In this document: one piece after another, positions 52,210-60,596 of the stretch
Numbering within the stretch: the stretch's first letter is position 1
Layout of the letters: each line of letters opens with the position of its first letter
Assembly: GCA_050949705.1 (NCBI GenBank)
Contig: JBMNGG010000005.1
Span: forward strand, 62,001-126,000
From: JBMNGG01 sp050949705
GTDB taxonomy: Bacteria > Bacillota > Thermosediminibacteria > Thermosediminibacterales > Tepidanaerobacteraceae
Reading direction: 5' to 3'
Length of the DNA: 64,000 nt
Made by a program: the position numbers and the translations under genes
The notes under the pieces: generated by a model
Seen by the model: only the letters and a program-made list of their open reading frames with translations
Databases searched by the model: none
Told to the model about the DNA's origin: nothing

Positions 52210-53460
52210 TCAGCCAAACAATGACATTATTTTAAGCAGAATCCAAGTTAAGGGATTAGCACCATCGCAAATACTTGATATGCTAGTAGCGCCTTCTGGG
52301 AATTGGAAAGCTGCATCAATAGCTGCCTGTGTATGGAGTGGTGCAACATTTGTTGCGATTAATAAACCCACAGCAATTACCAATGCTCCGATTATTACTG
52401 ATCTGAAAACATTGCCTCTGCATATTGGGGCGACCATGGCTACCATAAAAGGTATTGTTGCCAAATCGCCAAAGGGTAAAACCCTGTTGCCCGGTACTAT
52501 TACCGCAAGTAAAATGGTTACCGGAACCAGAATAAGGGCTGTAGCAATAGCAGATGGATGTCCTGTAGCCACAGCTGAATCAAGGCCGATGTAAAATTCT
52601 GTGCCTGCAAACTTCTTTTGCATGAACTTTTTAGCTGCTTCTGATACAGGTATTAAACCTTCCATTAGTATTTTCACCATTCTTGGCATTAAGAACATGA
52701 CGCCTGCCATTGACATTCCTAGATTCAATGAAGCTTTGATATCATATTTTGCAATTAAGCCTAAAATAATTCCTAGAATTAAGCCGACAATTGTAGGTTC
52801 TCCAAGGATTCCGAATCTTTGGCTGGCAGTTTCAGGATTTATTTCTATTTTATTAAGTCCAGGTATTTTATCAAATAATTTGTTTAGCGGTATTGCGATA
52901 GGCACATAAGCCGCAGAAAAGCCGTGGGGCAGTGAAATTCCAGGTAGACCATAGAATTCCTGAACTATAGGCGCCGTCCAGTCACCAAGCTTAAGGACTA
53001 TCGCGCAGTTTATTGCAGCAGCTATCATTCCCAGAGTCAAACTTCCTGTAGCTGCCGTCACTAGAGCCCCTGTAAAGGCAAAGTGCCAATAATTCCAAAG
53101 GTCCACATTTACCGTCTTTGTTGTTTTAGTCACTAACATGATAATATTTACAGCAAGACCAATCGGTATCACCAGTGCACCGACCCTTGATGCAAAAGCA
53201 ATTGCAGAAGCCGCAGGCCAGCCTACATCGATTACATCCAACTGCAAACCTGCGTTTTTGACCAAAGCTTCGGCTGCAGGACCAAGATTGCTAGATAAGA
53301 GACCGATAACCAGGTTTATACCGATAAATCCAATACCAATTGTTACGCCAGCCCTGAGAGCTCTGCCGGGTTTTTCCCCAAATATTAAACTAAGTATGAA
53401 AATTAGTATAGGCAGCATGACTATAGCGCCTAGATCGAGAATAGCATTAATAATAAACAT
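52210..53460 (-). CDS. PTS galactitol-type enzyme IIC
   Basis: The protein is about 416 residues, polytopic, of the EIIC-GAT family: AILDLGAIVMLPILIFILSL at the N-terminus, PGRALRAGVTIGIGFIGIN, a long loop with PEFYGLPGISLPHG-like sequence and HPSAIATALILVPVTI. It forms the sugar channel. The actual sugar may be galactitol, a pentitol or another polyol. I place the start at ATG 53460, nine bases after AAGGAG. It is the last gene of the IIA-IIB-IIC operon. Confidence 0.92.
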   Translation of the reverse strand: MFIINAILDLGAIVMLPILIFILSLIFGEKPGRALRAGVTIGIGFIGINLVIGLLSSNLGPAAEALVKNAGLQLDVIDVGWPAASAIAFASRVGALVIPIGLAVNIIMLVTKTTKTVNVDLWNYWHFAFTGALVTAATGSLTLGMIAAAINCAIVLKLGDWTAPIVQEFYGLPGISLPHGFSAAYVPIAIPLNKLFDKIPGLNKIEINPETASQRFGILGEPTIVGLILGIILGLIAKYDIKASLNLGMSMAGVMFLMPRMVKILMEGLIPVSEAAKKFMQKKFAGTEFYIGLDSAVATGHPSAIATALILVPVTILLAVIVPGNRVLPFGDLATIPFMVAMVAPICRGNVFRSVIIGALVIAVGLLIATNVAPLHTQAAIDAAFQFPEGATSISSICDGANPLTWILLKIMSLFG

Positions 53461-53512
53461 AATGCACATCTCCTTTCCTTATTAATTTTATTTAATAAAG
53501 GATTATACTAAA

Positions 53513-53800
53513 TTATAGCTTTTTTAGCCCTTCCGCTATTTTTTTTAAAACTTCTTCTTCGCCTATGCCGGTAATTAAAGGCAGGGCATTAATTACCGGA
53601 ATGTCGTATTTTTTGCCTATAACGGTGGTTGTAACTATCAAATCAGCTCCATGAACATAAGCTTCCAGTTCAGACACTTTACATTGGGTTATAAGTGTAT
53701 CGATTCCTTCTTTTTTACAAAGGTTTTCAATTTTATCAGCAACAACTGTTGAAGTGGCGATTCCTGTTCCGCATGCAATGACAATTTTTTTCTTATTCAT
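53513..53800 (-). CDS. PTS galactitol-type enzyme IIB
   Basis: The 95-residue protein begins KKIVIACGTGIATSTVVADKI; C10 in ACGTGIATS is the phosphocysteine. It ends with PLITGIGEEEVLKKI. It relays phosphate from IIA to sugar bound by IIC. Complete, and cotranscribed with its partners. Confidence 0.94.
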   Translation of the reverse strand: MNKKKIVIACGTGIATSTVVADKIENLCKKEGIDTLITQCKVSELEAYVHGADLIVTTTVIGKKYDIPVINALPLITGIGEEEVLKKIAEGLKKL

Positions 53801-53873
53801 ACAAGTCTCCTTTCTTCAATGATTTACACAATTCTTTTTCTAATGGTTTCTTAACCTCCTTTCCTGAAAAGAA

Positions 53874-54350
53874 CTAATCTTCATCATTCATTAGAAGGGA
53901 ATTTAATGTGTCGGCCAGTTCCTTTTCATTATTAATACTTATAAGTTTAACAAGGAGTTCTTTTACTTGAAAGATTGATACCAGTTTTTTCAAAACATTA
54001 ACTTGTACTTTTGGTTCCTTTAAAGCAAGCATAAATAGCAACTTCACATCAACTTCCTCTTCCGGGTTGCCCATTACATTAAATTTAACGGGACTTTTCA
54101 AGGTTGCTACAGCGATTCCTGGTTTTAGAACATATTTTGTATCCGCATGAGGAATTGCTACTCCTACTCCATTGGTTGGTAAGCCTGTAGGATACTCTTT
54201 TTCTCTATTTAAAACAGCTTGAAGATAGCTTTGTTTAGTATATCCTTTATCAATTAATCTGTTTGCCATCAACGCTAAAATATTATCTTTCTCGACGATG
54301 TCTTCATTAAGCATAACAATATCTGCATTTATTAGTGTTGTATGTTGCAT
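53874..54350 (-). CDS. PTS galactitol/fructose-type enzyme IIA
   Basis: The 158-residue IIA of the mannitol/fructose/galactitol fold has PTGLPTNGVGVAIPHADTKYV near residues 54-74, where the histidine in AIPHAD is phosphorylated by HPr, and VKLLFMLALKEPKVQV after it. It is the first gene of the galactitol-type operon. ATG follows AGAGGAGG. A sigma-54 promoter lies about 90 bp upstream. Confidence 0.92.
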   Translation of the reverse strand: MQHTTLINADIVMLNEDIVEKDNILALMANRLIDKGYTKQSYLQAVLNREKEYPTGLPTNGVGVAIPHADTKYVLKPGIAVATLKSPVKFNVMGNPEEEVDVKLLFMLALKEPKVQVNVLKKLVSIFQVKELLVKLISINNEKELADTLNSLLMNDED

Positions 54351-54419
54351 GATATTCCTCCTCTAAAATTTGGTATTACATTTTAAATCAAGTATTGTGA
54401 ATAACCGACCTTACCTATG

Positions 54420-54443
54420 CTTGCAAAATATATATTTAGCAAG
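54420..54443. promoter_or_regulatory. 24-bp imperfect palindrome overlapping the -12 of the galactitol sigma-54 promoter
   Basis: CTTGC (54420-54424) and GCAAG (54439-54443) bound an AT-rich centre; the whole 24 bp is palindromic except for one symmetric base pair. It covers the -12 element and likely start site, a position suited to a repressor. Confidence 0.4.
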
Positions 54444-54454
54444 TTTTGTTCCAA
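54438..54454 (-). promoter_or_regulatory. Sigma-54 promoter of galactitol-type PTS operon
   Basis: The minus strand reads TTGGAACAAAACTTGCT: GG-N10-GC with a perfect TTGC at -12. It lies between levR and the IIA gene. Confidence 0.75.
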
Positions 54455-54466
54455 CCTGCGGCAGTT

Positions 54467-57427
54467 TTAGTTGTAAACCAGAAAAAATTCTAAAAAGCTA
54501 TTCTTAACTTCATTTGTATTGCTGCAATTTTTTAGCTTTTTAATAAACTCTTTATTTTTTATTAATCCGTACAGTTTCCTTATTATATCTTTTGAGTCCT
54601 CTTTTAATGCCAACATAAAAACACAATCTACCGCTATTTGATCCCACCAGGATATTGCATCCTTAAATATTGCAATTCCAACAGCAGGCTTTATAACATT
54701 TTCAGGGCTCCCGTGAGGAATAGCAATTTGATCTATAACTGCAGGACCCATGGCTTCTCTTTTGTATACATCAAGGAAAAATTGCTCCTTAACAAAACCA
54801 TTATCTATTAAAGTTGTTAGCATTAGATCTAACACTTCATTTTTGCTATTGCAATCCGGATTAACGAGTATGGTTTTTTCGCAAATCAATTTTGTTAGCC
54901 TGTTATAGTTGTCACTATTAATTGTTGTTTTTTGTATTATCCCTACTTTCGTAATATCCTTTAGCTTTTCTATACCGGTACCCTGTATTATCTCTTCCAA
55001 TGAAATGAAAGGTATAGAACCACTTTTCGGATCTACACTACCCACAATCGCAGAAACAGTATACTCTTTTTTAATTCTTTCTATCTTTTCTGTTATGTCC
55101 TCCTTATCCATGATCCCCAAAGGGATAATCTGGACCTTTTCCTGAATTCCCGGCAACATCTTCTCAATGAGACTTTTTATTCTTAAAGCTGTTCCTTCAC
55201 CGGTCATACATAAAGTGATGATTACTCTTTTGTCTTTTGACAACTTTGTTGGTATAAATCTTCCCAAGGCCACTTTATCCTTATCTATGCACTCTACAAT
55301 TTCATCCAAACTAGTATCCGGCAAAATAGCACGCCTTAAAGCTTCCAATACCATAACCGTATCCACTCTTCCTACAGTCTTTGTCTGAATGCCGGTTTTC
55401 TTAGTGATTATTTCGCCAAAAGTTATGAGTGAACCCATGTCCACAAGAAGTAATACTCCTTTGCCCTCATCTACTTTTGATACAACTTCCATAGTCCTTT
55501 GAAGGGCAGATTCTGGCTTTTCATCCAGAGACATTTCTATCCCTACAGCGTGATTTACACCTAATAGTCGATTTGCAACTTCTGCCATACCTTGGGCAAC
55601 CCTACCGTGTGAAAGCACCACGACTCCAACTCTACCCTTTTTCACATCAGAGGCTTTTGTAATTGTTCTTAGATACATTGCAATAAAACCTATTTCATCC
55701 TGGGGAATTCTATATCCCGTCAAAACTTCAATGTGCTTTACCATTTCTTTCGCCACACTGTATTCCAGTTTATATTCCCTCATGACTTTCTCCAGTTGAG
55801 GATTTACAATAGGTTTTCCTTTTTGAATTCTCTCTAATGTTGCACTTAAATGTACTGCAAGACAATAAAAAAGGTGTTTATCCACTCTGCCAAGGCGTTT
55901 TTCCGCAATCTCTGTCACTTTTTCTGCCAACTCAATTATATTTTTACCTACTATTCCTTCCAGGTCCTGCTTTGCCAAGGTTTTATGACTGCTCTCTACC
56001 CGTTTAATGAGTTGTTGAAGTTTTACTTCCAATTCTCCTCCTATTACCCTATTTATGGCATCTTGACTTAGACCCCGCAGTTCAAGTTCCTGAAATCTTT
56101 CTTCAATATATTGATAGACTTCCCCTGGCAGTGTATATAGGTCTTCTTTTGGTTCAATTCTCAATTCGATTTGTCCTGGTCTCGCTACAAGGTCACCTTT
56201 TAATAAAGTTTCAACTTCAGGTTGACGGTTCTGTATTTTTAATAGTCCTCTCCTGGCATGTACCGGTAGATCTACCAAATCAACTTGTAGATAATCCTTT
56301 GGCTTACCTACAAAGGTCAGAAAACCTCTGGCACATGCCACTTGTATGTCACTTCTAAGTTGCCCTATATTTCCTGGGCAGTCATATAGCAAAAGCGCCC
56401 TTAAGGCCTCCTGGGTTACTCTTACTTTAACTCCTATTCTATCTGCTTCTTTATGGAAAAAATCCTTTATTATACTATATCTCTCGTCAAGAGGTCGTAA
56501 TGTAAGTGGCGAAAGCTCAATAATCATGGGTATTCTTCGGCGGAAAGTCAAAAGAAGTGATGACTCAATATCTTCTGTAGTAGCAGCAATTATTATGACA
56601 TTGGCAGTTCGTTCTGTATCCGTCTCTCCCATACGGCGAAATTTTCCTTTATCAATTAAAAAATACAGCAGCTCTTGTCCTTCAGGTGGTAAGCGGTGAA
56701 CTTCGTCTAAAAACAGAATTCCGCCGTCGGCTTTTTCCACTAGACCCTCTTTCGATACCACAGCTCCGGTATAAGCACCCTTTATATGCCCGAAAAGCTG
56801 CGATAACAAAAGCTGCGGGTTTTCAGCGTAGTCCGCACAGTTAAAAATAATAAAGGGAGCATCTTTTTGAAGAGTTCCTGTTTCCAGAGCAAATTCGTAC
56901 ATGGCTTCTGCTAAATTACTTTTCCCTACTCCCGTAGGTCCTAAGATTAATGTATGCAGACCATTAGGAGGATACAAAATGGCTGCTTTGGCCTGTTGAA
57001 TCTGAGCTTTTAGACTCCCATCAAAACCTATTATCCTATTAAAAGCAGACAATTCTTCAGGGATTTTTGGTACATTTTGTATATTGAGAATCGTTTTCTT
57101 ACAAGATTCCTCTAAAGGTTCAGCTGCACCATCTCCTCTAATCTCTTTAGCCATTTGGGATATAAGATATCTTGATACATCAAAGCCACTTTCCTTTATA
57201 GCTCTTGTAAGCTGTCGGTTAGATATACTTGGATTTTGAGAGAGTATTTTCTTCATTTCTTTAAGTAAATAGGGTTTACGCCGTTCTCTTGAATCAGGTA
57301 TACTTAGTTCGTTTCTTAATATAGTAACAGCATCTCTTCTTAATTGTAGCATCCTCGCTAGTTGATCATCGGTATAAGGATTTTTTTTGTCTTCTTTTTC
57401 GATTAGCTTTATAAGACTATCCTTCAT
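54467..57427 (-). CDS. LevR/ManR-like sigma-54-dependent PTS-controlled activator
   Basis: The activator is about 986 residues. It has an N-terminal helix-turn-helix region (1-100), an AAA+ domain with Walker A GPTGVGKS (about 163-170), the sigma-54-contacting GAYTGA loop (about 217-222) and Walker B ILFLDEV. A PRD follows with HLFYCLAVHL (about 518-527). Next come an EIIA-Man domain (VLSHGRVA, His near 607), an EIIB-Gat domain (TLCMTGEG, Cys near 740) and a C-terminal EIIA-Fru/Gat domain (AIPHGS, His near 905). Classical LevR ends with a second PRD; here an EIIA domain stands in its place. ATG 57427 follows AAAGGAG. It should activate the -24/-12 promoters nearby. Confidence 0.93.
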   Translation of the reverse strand: MKDSLIKLIEKEDKKNPYTDDQLARMLQLRRDAVTILRNELSIPDSRERRKPYLLKEMKKILSQNPSISNRQLTRAIKESGFDVSRYLISQMAKEIRGDGAAEPLEESCKKTILNIQNVPKIPEELSAFNRIIGFDGSLKAQIQQAKAAILYPPNGLHTLILGPTGVGKSNLAEAMYEFALETGTLQKDAPFIIFNCADYAENPQLLLSQLFGHIKGAYTGAVVSKEGLVEKADGGILFLDEVHRLPPEGQELLYFLIDKGKFRRMGETDTERTANVIIIAATTEDIESSLLLTFRRRIPMIIELSPLTLRPLDERYSIIKDFFHKEADRIGVKVRVTQEALRALLLYDCPGNIGQLRSDIQVACARGFLTFVGKPKDYLQVDLVDLPVHARRGLLKIQNRQPEVETLLKGDLVARPGQIELRIEPKEDLYTLPGEVYQYIEERFQELELRGLSQDAINRVIGGELEVKLQQLIKRVESSHKTLAKQDLEGIVGKNIIELAEKVTEIAEKRLGRVDKHLFYCLAVHLSATLERIQKGKPIVNPQLEKVMREYKLEYSVAKEMVKHIEVLTGYRIPQDEIGFIAMYLRTITKASDVKKGRVGVVVLSHGRVAQGMAEVANRLLGVNHAVGIEMSLDEKPESALQRTMEVVSKVDEGKGVLLLVDMGSLITFGEIITKKTGIQTKTVGRVDTVMVLEALRRAILPDTSLDEIVECIDKDKVALGRFIPTKLSKDKRVIITLCMTGEGTALRIKSLIEKMLPGIQEKVQIIPLGIMDKEDITEKIERIKKEYTVSAIVGSVDPKSGSIPFISLEEIIQGTGIEKLKDITKVGIIQKTTINSDNYNRLTKLICEKTILVNPDCNSKNEVLDLMLTTLIDNGFVKEQFFLDVYKREAMGPAVIDQIAIPHGSPENVIKPAVGIAIFKDAISWWDQIAVDCVFMLALKEDSKDIIRKLYGLIKNKEFIKKLKNCSNTNEVKNSFLEFFLVYN

Positions 57428-57453
57428 TAATTTCACTCCTTTCTCACAATTTA

Positions 57454-57470
57454 TGCAACATTTATGCCAT
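57454..57470 (-). promoter_or_regulatory. Sigma-54 promoter of levR-like gene
   Basis: The minus strand reads ATGGCATAAATGTTGCA: GG-N10-GC. The predicted start lies only about 16 bases before the ATG, just ahead of AAAGGAG, implying positive autoregulation. Confidence 0.65.
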
Positions 57471-57489
57471 GGTTATGGAATATTTTGTT

Positions 57490-57516
57490 GTTACATGCTT
57501 TTCACAGAAATGTAAC
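57490..57516. promoter_or_regulatory. Inverted repeat upstream of levR promoter
   Basis: GTTACAT (57490-57496) and ATGTAAC (57510-57516) form a perfect 7-bp inverted repeat with a 13-bp spacer, about 47-73 bases upstream of the predicted start. It is a candidate activator-binding site. Confidence 0.45.
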
Positions 57517-57586
57517 TATTCTTTCATTTATATTAAACAATATATGCCACTATTCCTTCCAAATGGATTGGTAAATGCTTTTTATA

Positions 57587-57632
57587 ATAAAAAACCTCAC
57601 ACATTTTAGATTAAAATTGTGTGAGGTTTTCT
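57587..57632 (-). terminator. Terminator after class II aldolase gene
   Basis: AAAACCTCACAC and GTGTGAGGTTTT form a 12-bp stem followed by TT and T-rich sequence on the minus strand. Confidence 0.85.
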
Positions 57633-57707
57633 CCGATGATAAAGTCAAAATATTACTTCTGCGATCATTAATATTTCAAAATAGAAAGTTAGAAACTATA
57701 AGCTTTA

Positions 57708-58331
57708 TTATGCATTTTTTAAGCTGTCAAATATCTCTTGTGGTAGAAACTCTTTTTTTCCCAATGTGAGTAAATGATAATATAAAAAAGCTACTTCTTC
57801 TACATAGATAAGATTAAGTAGGGCTTTTTCTAAAGTCTGCCCTGATGCCAATACACCATGATATTTTAATAAACAAACTTCTGATTCTTTTAGGGGTTCA
57901 ACTATACTTTTTGCGAGCTCTTTACTACCAGGAGCAGCATAGTCCGCAACTTTTATAGGAACACCACCATAATGAACTGCTTCTATAGTAACAGGAAGTA
58001 TCTCTTTTCCCATACATGCAAAAAGGGTTGCATAACGAGAATGAGAATGGGCGACACCCGTGGCTTCCTGTTTTATCTTGTATGTATTAATATGCATAGA
58101 AACTTCTATTGAAGGTTTATATGGTGCTTCAACAATATTACCATCTATATCTACAACTGCTATCATGTCAGAAGTAAGTTCTTCTCGTGAAATACCCGAA
58201 GGTGTAATATATACGAGACCTCTCTCTCTATCGATGATGCTGAAATTGCCGGATTTATATTGGCATAAACCAGACTCCTCAGCCTTTTTGGCAATTCGGA
58301 CCACTTCTCGTCTTATTTCGTTGCTTTTCAA
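57708..58331 (-). CDS. Class II (fuculose-type) sugar-phosphate aldolase
   Basis: The protein is about 207 residues. It has the aldolase-II landmarks YITPSGISREEL, KPSIEVSMH (catalytic-acid region, E near 73), the zinc-binding AHSHSRYAT (about 92-100) and LLKYHGVLASG with the third histidine near 153. Such enzymes cleave fuculose-, rhamnulose- or other ketose-1-phosphates, yielding dihydroxyacetone phosphate. The start is taken as TTG 58331, six bases after GAGAGGTG; an in-frame TTG at 58349 is less likely. It sits upstream of levR with its own terminator and may act on the product of the PTS/dehydrogenase set. Confidence 0.87.
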   Translation of the reverse strand: MKSNEIRREVVRIAKKAEESGLCQYKSGNFSIIDRERGLVYITPSGISREELTSDMIAVVDIDGNIVEAPYKPSIEVSMHINTYKIKQEATGVAHSHSRYATLFACMGKEILPVTIEAVHYGGVPIKVADYAAPGSKELAKSIVEPLKESEVCLLKYHGVLASGQTLEKALLNLIYVEEVAFLYYHLLTLGKKEFLPQEIFDSLKNA

Positions 58332-58407
58332 TTCTTTCACCTCTCTCAAGCAAATCTCTGTGGTTGCTCATCATACATTTTGTGCTTTTTTAGTTTTCCA
58401 GCTTGAT

Positions 58408-60426
58408 TCAATAAACAGATATCATTTCTTCAAAAGCCTCTTCATTTATTATTTTTATACCTAGTTTAATGGCTTTTTCATATTTTGATCCCGGATCTTT
58501 CCCGGATACAACATAATTGGTTTTCTTACTAACACTTCCAGTTACTCTACCACCTAATCTTTCAATAATCTCCTGTGCTTCATGACGGCTATATTTTTCT
58601 AATGTTCCTGTCAAGACAAAAGTGAGATTTTCCAGGGGTTTATATCCATCTTTCTCCTCTTTGGCCCTAAAACTCAATCCTGCTTTCTCTAGACGGGATA
58701 GCAATTCTTTATTTTGCTGTTGTTTAAAAAAGGTAATAATGCTTTCAGCCATTTTTTCACCTATTTCAGGTATGTTAATTAAATCATCATATGTGGCTGA
58801 TTGTAGTTTTTCCATTGAACCAAAGGCTTGAGCAAGTATTGTACTAGCCTTTGAACCGATAAAGGGTATACCAAGGGCATATATAAGACGGTCTAGGGGC
58901 TGTTTCTTGCTGCTTTCTATTGCAGTAATTAAGTTTGTGGCAGATTTATCTCCCATACGTTCCAGATCAACCATATCTTCCTTCTTTAGAAAGTAAATAT
59001 CAGAAACATCTTTGATTAGGCCTTCTGATAACAATAGCGACACCACAGCCGGCCCCAATCCTCTTATATCCATAGCATCCCTTGAGGCAAAATGAATGAT
59101 ACTCCTTCTTATCTGTGCTGGACAAGCCACGCCTGTGCATCTATATGCAGATTCACCGGCAGCTCTTATAGCATCAGATCCGCACTCGGGACAATAACGG
59201 GGCATTTTAAATTCTTTCTCATTTCCCGTTCGCTTTTCTTTCAGTACTTCCACAACTTCGGGTATTATATCTCCGGCTTTTTGGACCAGGACACTATCAC
59301 CAATGCGTATATCCTTTTCTTTTATATAATCCTCATTATGAAGTGTTGCCCTGCTAACAGTTGAACCGGCTATTCTAACAGGTTTTAAAACAGCATTAGG
59401 TGTAAGAGTGCCAGTTCTGCCCACACTGACAATAATATCTTCTATCACTGATACTCTTTGTTCAGCAGGGAATTTATAAGCTATAGCCCAGCGAGGGTTT
59501 TTAGCTGTGGATCCCAAGTTTTTTTGAAAGTCAAGTGAATTTACCTTTATTACCATACCATCAATCTCATAAGGTAATAAGTCTCTCTTTCCTCTCCAAC
59601 TCATGCAGTAATCTATGACATCTTCAAAATTATTAAAGAGTTTAAAATGGGAGTTAACTCTAAACCCACAAGTTTTAAAAAATTCCAGCACCTCATAATG
59701 TGTGCTAAATGACATCCCTTCCACATAACCTATACCATACATAAAAGTTGATAAAGGCCTTTTAGCAGCAATTTTGGGATCTAGCTGTCTAATAGAGCCT
59801 GCTGCCGCATTACGGGGATTTGCGAAAGGAGGTAGCTCTAAGTCTTCCCGTTCTTCATTGAGCTTTATAAACCCTTTCTTTGGAAGGTATATTTCCCCAC
59901 GAATCTCTATTAATTTTGGAACTTTACTTTGATCTATATCTAGGCGCAGCGGTACACTCTTTATAGTCTTTACATTTTGAGTAACATCTTCTCCAACTGT
60001 ACCGTCACCTCGAGTAGCTGCTGTAACTAAAATGCCATTTTCATAGGTAAGTGAAATAGCCAAACCATCTATCTTCAGTTCAACAATATATTCAACTTGA
60101 TCCCCTACAGATTCAGTAACACGACGGTGAAAGTCTCTAAGATCTCCTTCATTGAAAGCGTCTGCAAGACTAATCATTGATTCCCGGTGAGTAACGCGGT
60201 TAAAAGCTGCCAAAGGACTTCCACCAACGCGTTGTGTTGGAGAATCAGTCGTAATAAGCTTAGGAAATTGGCTTTCAAGAGCAATTAGTTCTTGCATCAA
60301 GCTATCATATAAAGTGTCAGAAATTTCCGGATTGTCCAATACATAATATTGACGGTTATGGTGATTTATTACTTCTCGTAATTCCTTTATGCGAGATTGG
60401 GCTTGAGTTAGGTCCAAAGATTTCAC
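58408..60426 (-). CDS. ligA: NAD-dependent DNA ligase
   Basis: The 672-residue ligase has domain Ia (NRQYYVLDNPEISDTLYD), the adenylated lysine in ELKIDGLAIS (about K116), an OB fold, the four-cysteine zinc finger (CPECGSD, then CTGVACPAQ, about 408-432), helix-hairpin-helix repeats (IRGLGPAVVSLL, IPFIGSKASTIL, IPEIGEKMAESI) and a C-terminal BRCT domain (VLTGTLEKYSRHEAQEII). It seals Okazaki fragments and repair nicks. It follows pcrA by 170 bp, as in many Firmicutes. Confidence 0.98.
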   Translation of the reverse strand: MKSLDLTQAQSRIKELREVINHHNRQYYVLDNPEISDTLYDSLMQELIALESQFPKLITTDSPTQRVGGSPLAAFNRVTHRESMISLADAFNEGDLRDFHRRVTESVGDQVEYIVELKIDGLAISLTYENGILVTAATRGDGTVGEDVTQNVKTIKSVPLRLDIDQSKVPKLIEIRGEIYLPKKGFIKLNEEREDLELPPFANPRNAAAGSIRQLDPKIAAKRPLSTFMYGIGYVEGMSFSTHYEVLEFFKTCGFRVNSHFKLFNNFEDVIDYCMSWRGKRDLLPYEIDGMVIKVNSLDFQKNLGSTAKNPRWAIAYKFPAEQRVSVIEDIIVSVGRTGTLTPNAVLKPVRIAGSTVSRATLHNEDYIKEKDIRIGDSVLVQKAGDIIPEVVEVLKEKRTGNEKEFKMPRYCPECGSDAIRAAGESAYRCTGVACPAQIRRSIIHFASRDAMDIRGLGPAVVSLLLSEGLIKDVSDIYFLKKEDMVDLERMGDKSATNLITAIESSKKQPLDRLIYALGIPFIGSKASTILAQAFGSMEKLQSATYDDLINIPEIGEKMAESIITFFKQQQNKELLSRLEKAGLSFRAKEEKDGYKPLENLTFVLTGTLEKYSRHEAQEIIERLGGRVTGSVSKKTNYVVSGKDPGSKYEKAIKLGIKIINEEAFEEMISVY

Positions 60427-60596
60427 CCTTCCTTGAAGTATTCACTTTAAAATTAATATGACCTATTCTTTATGAAATCCTTTATTGATATATTAGAAAA
60501 TTTATCACATTTTTATAGGTCTTTACTCAAAATAGAAGCTTTTTTACAAGTAAACCAAAGGTATATCCAACCATTTTCCTTGTGATCAATAATACT

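Noticed and set aside
57517..57560. Second -24-like GTGGCATATATTG before levR
   Set aside because: The -12 position reads GTTTA without the required GC, so it does not meet the GG-N10-GC rule.
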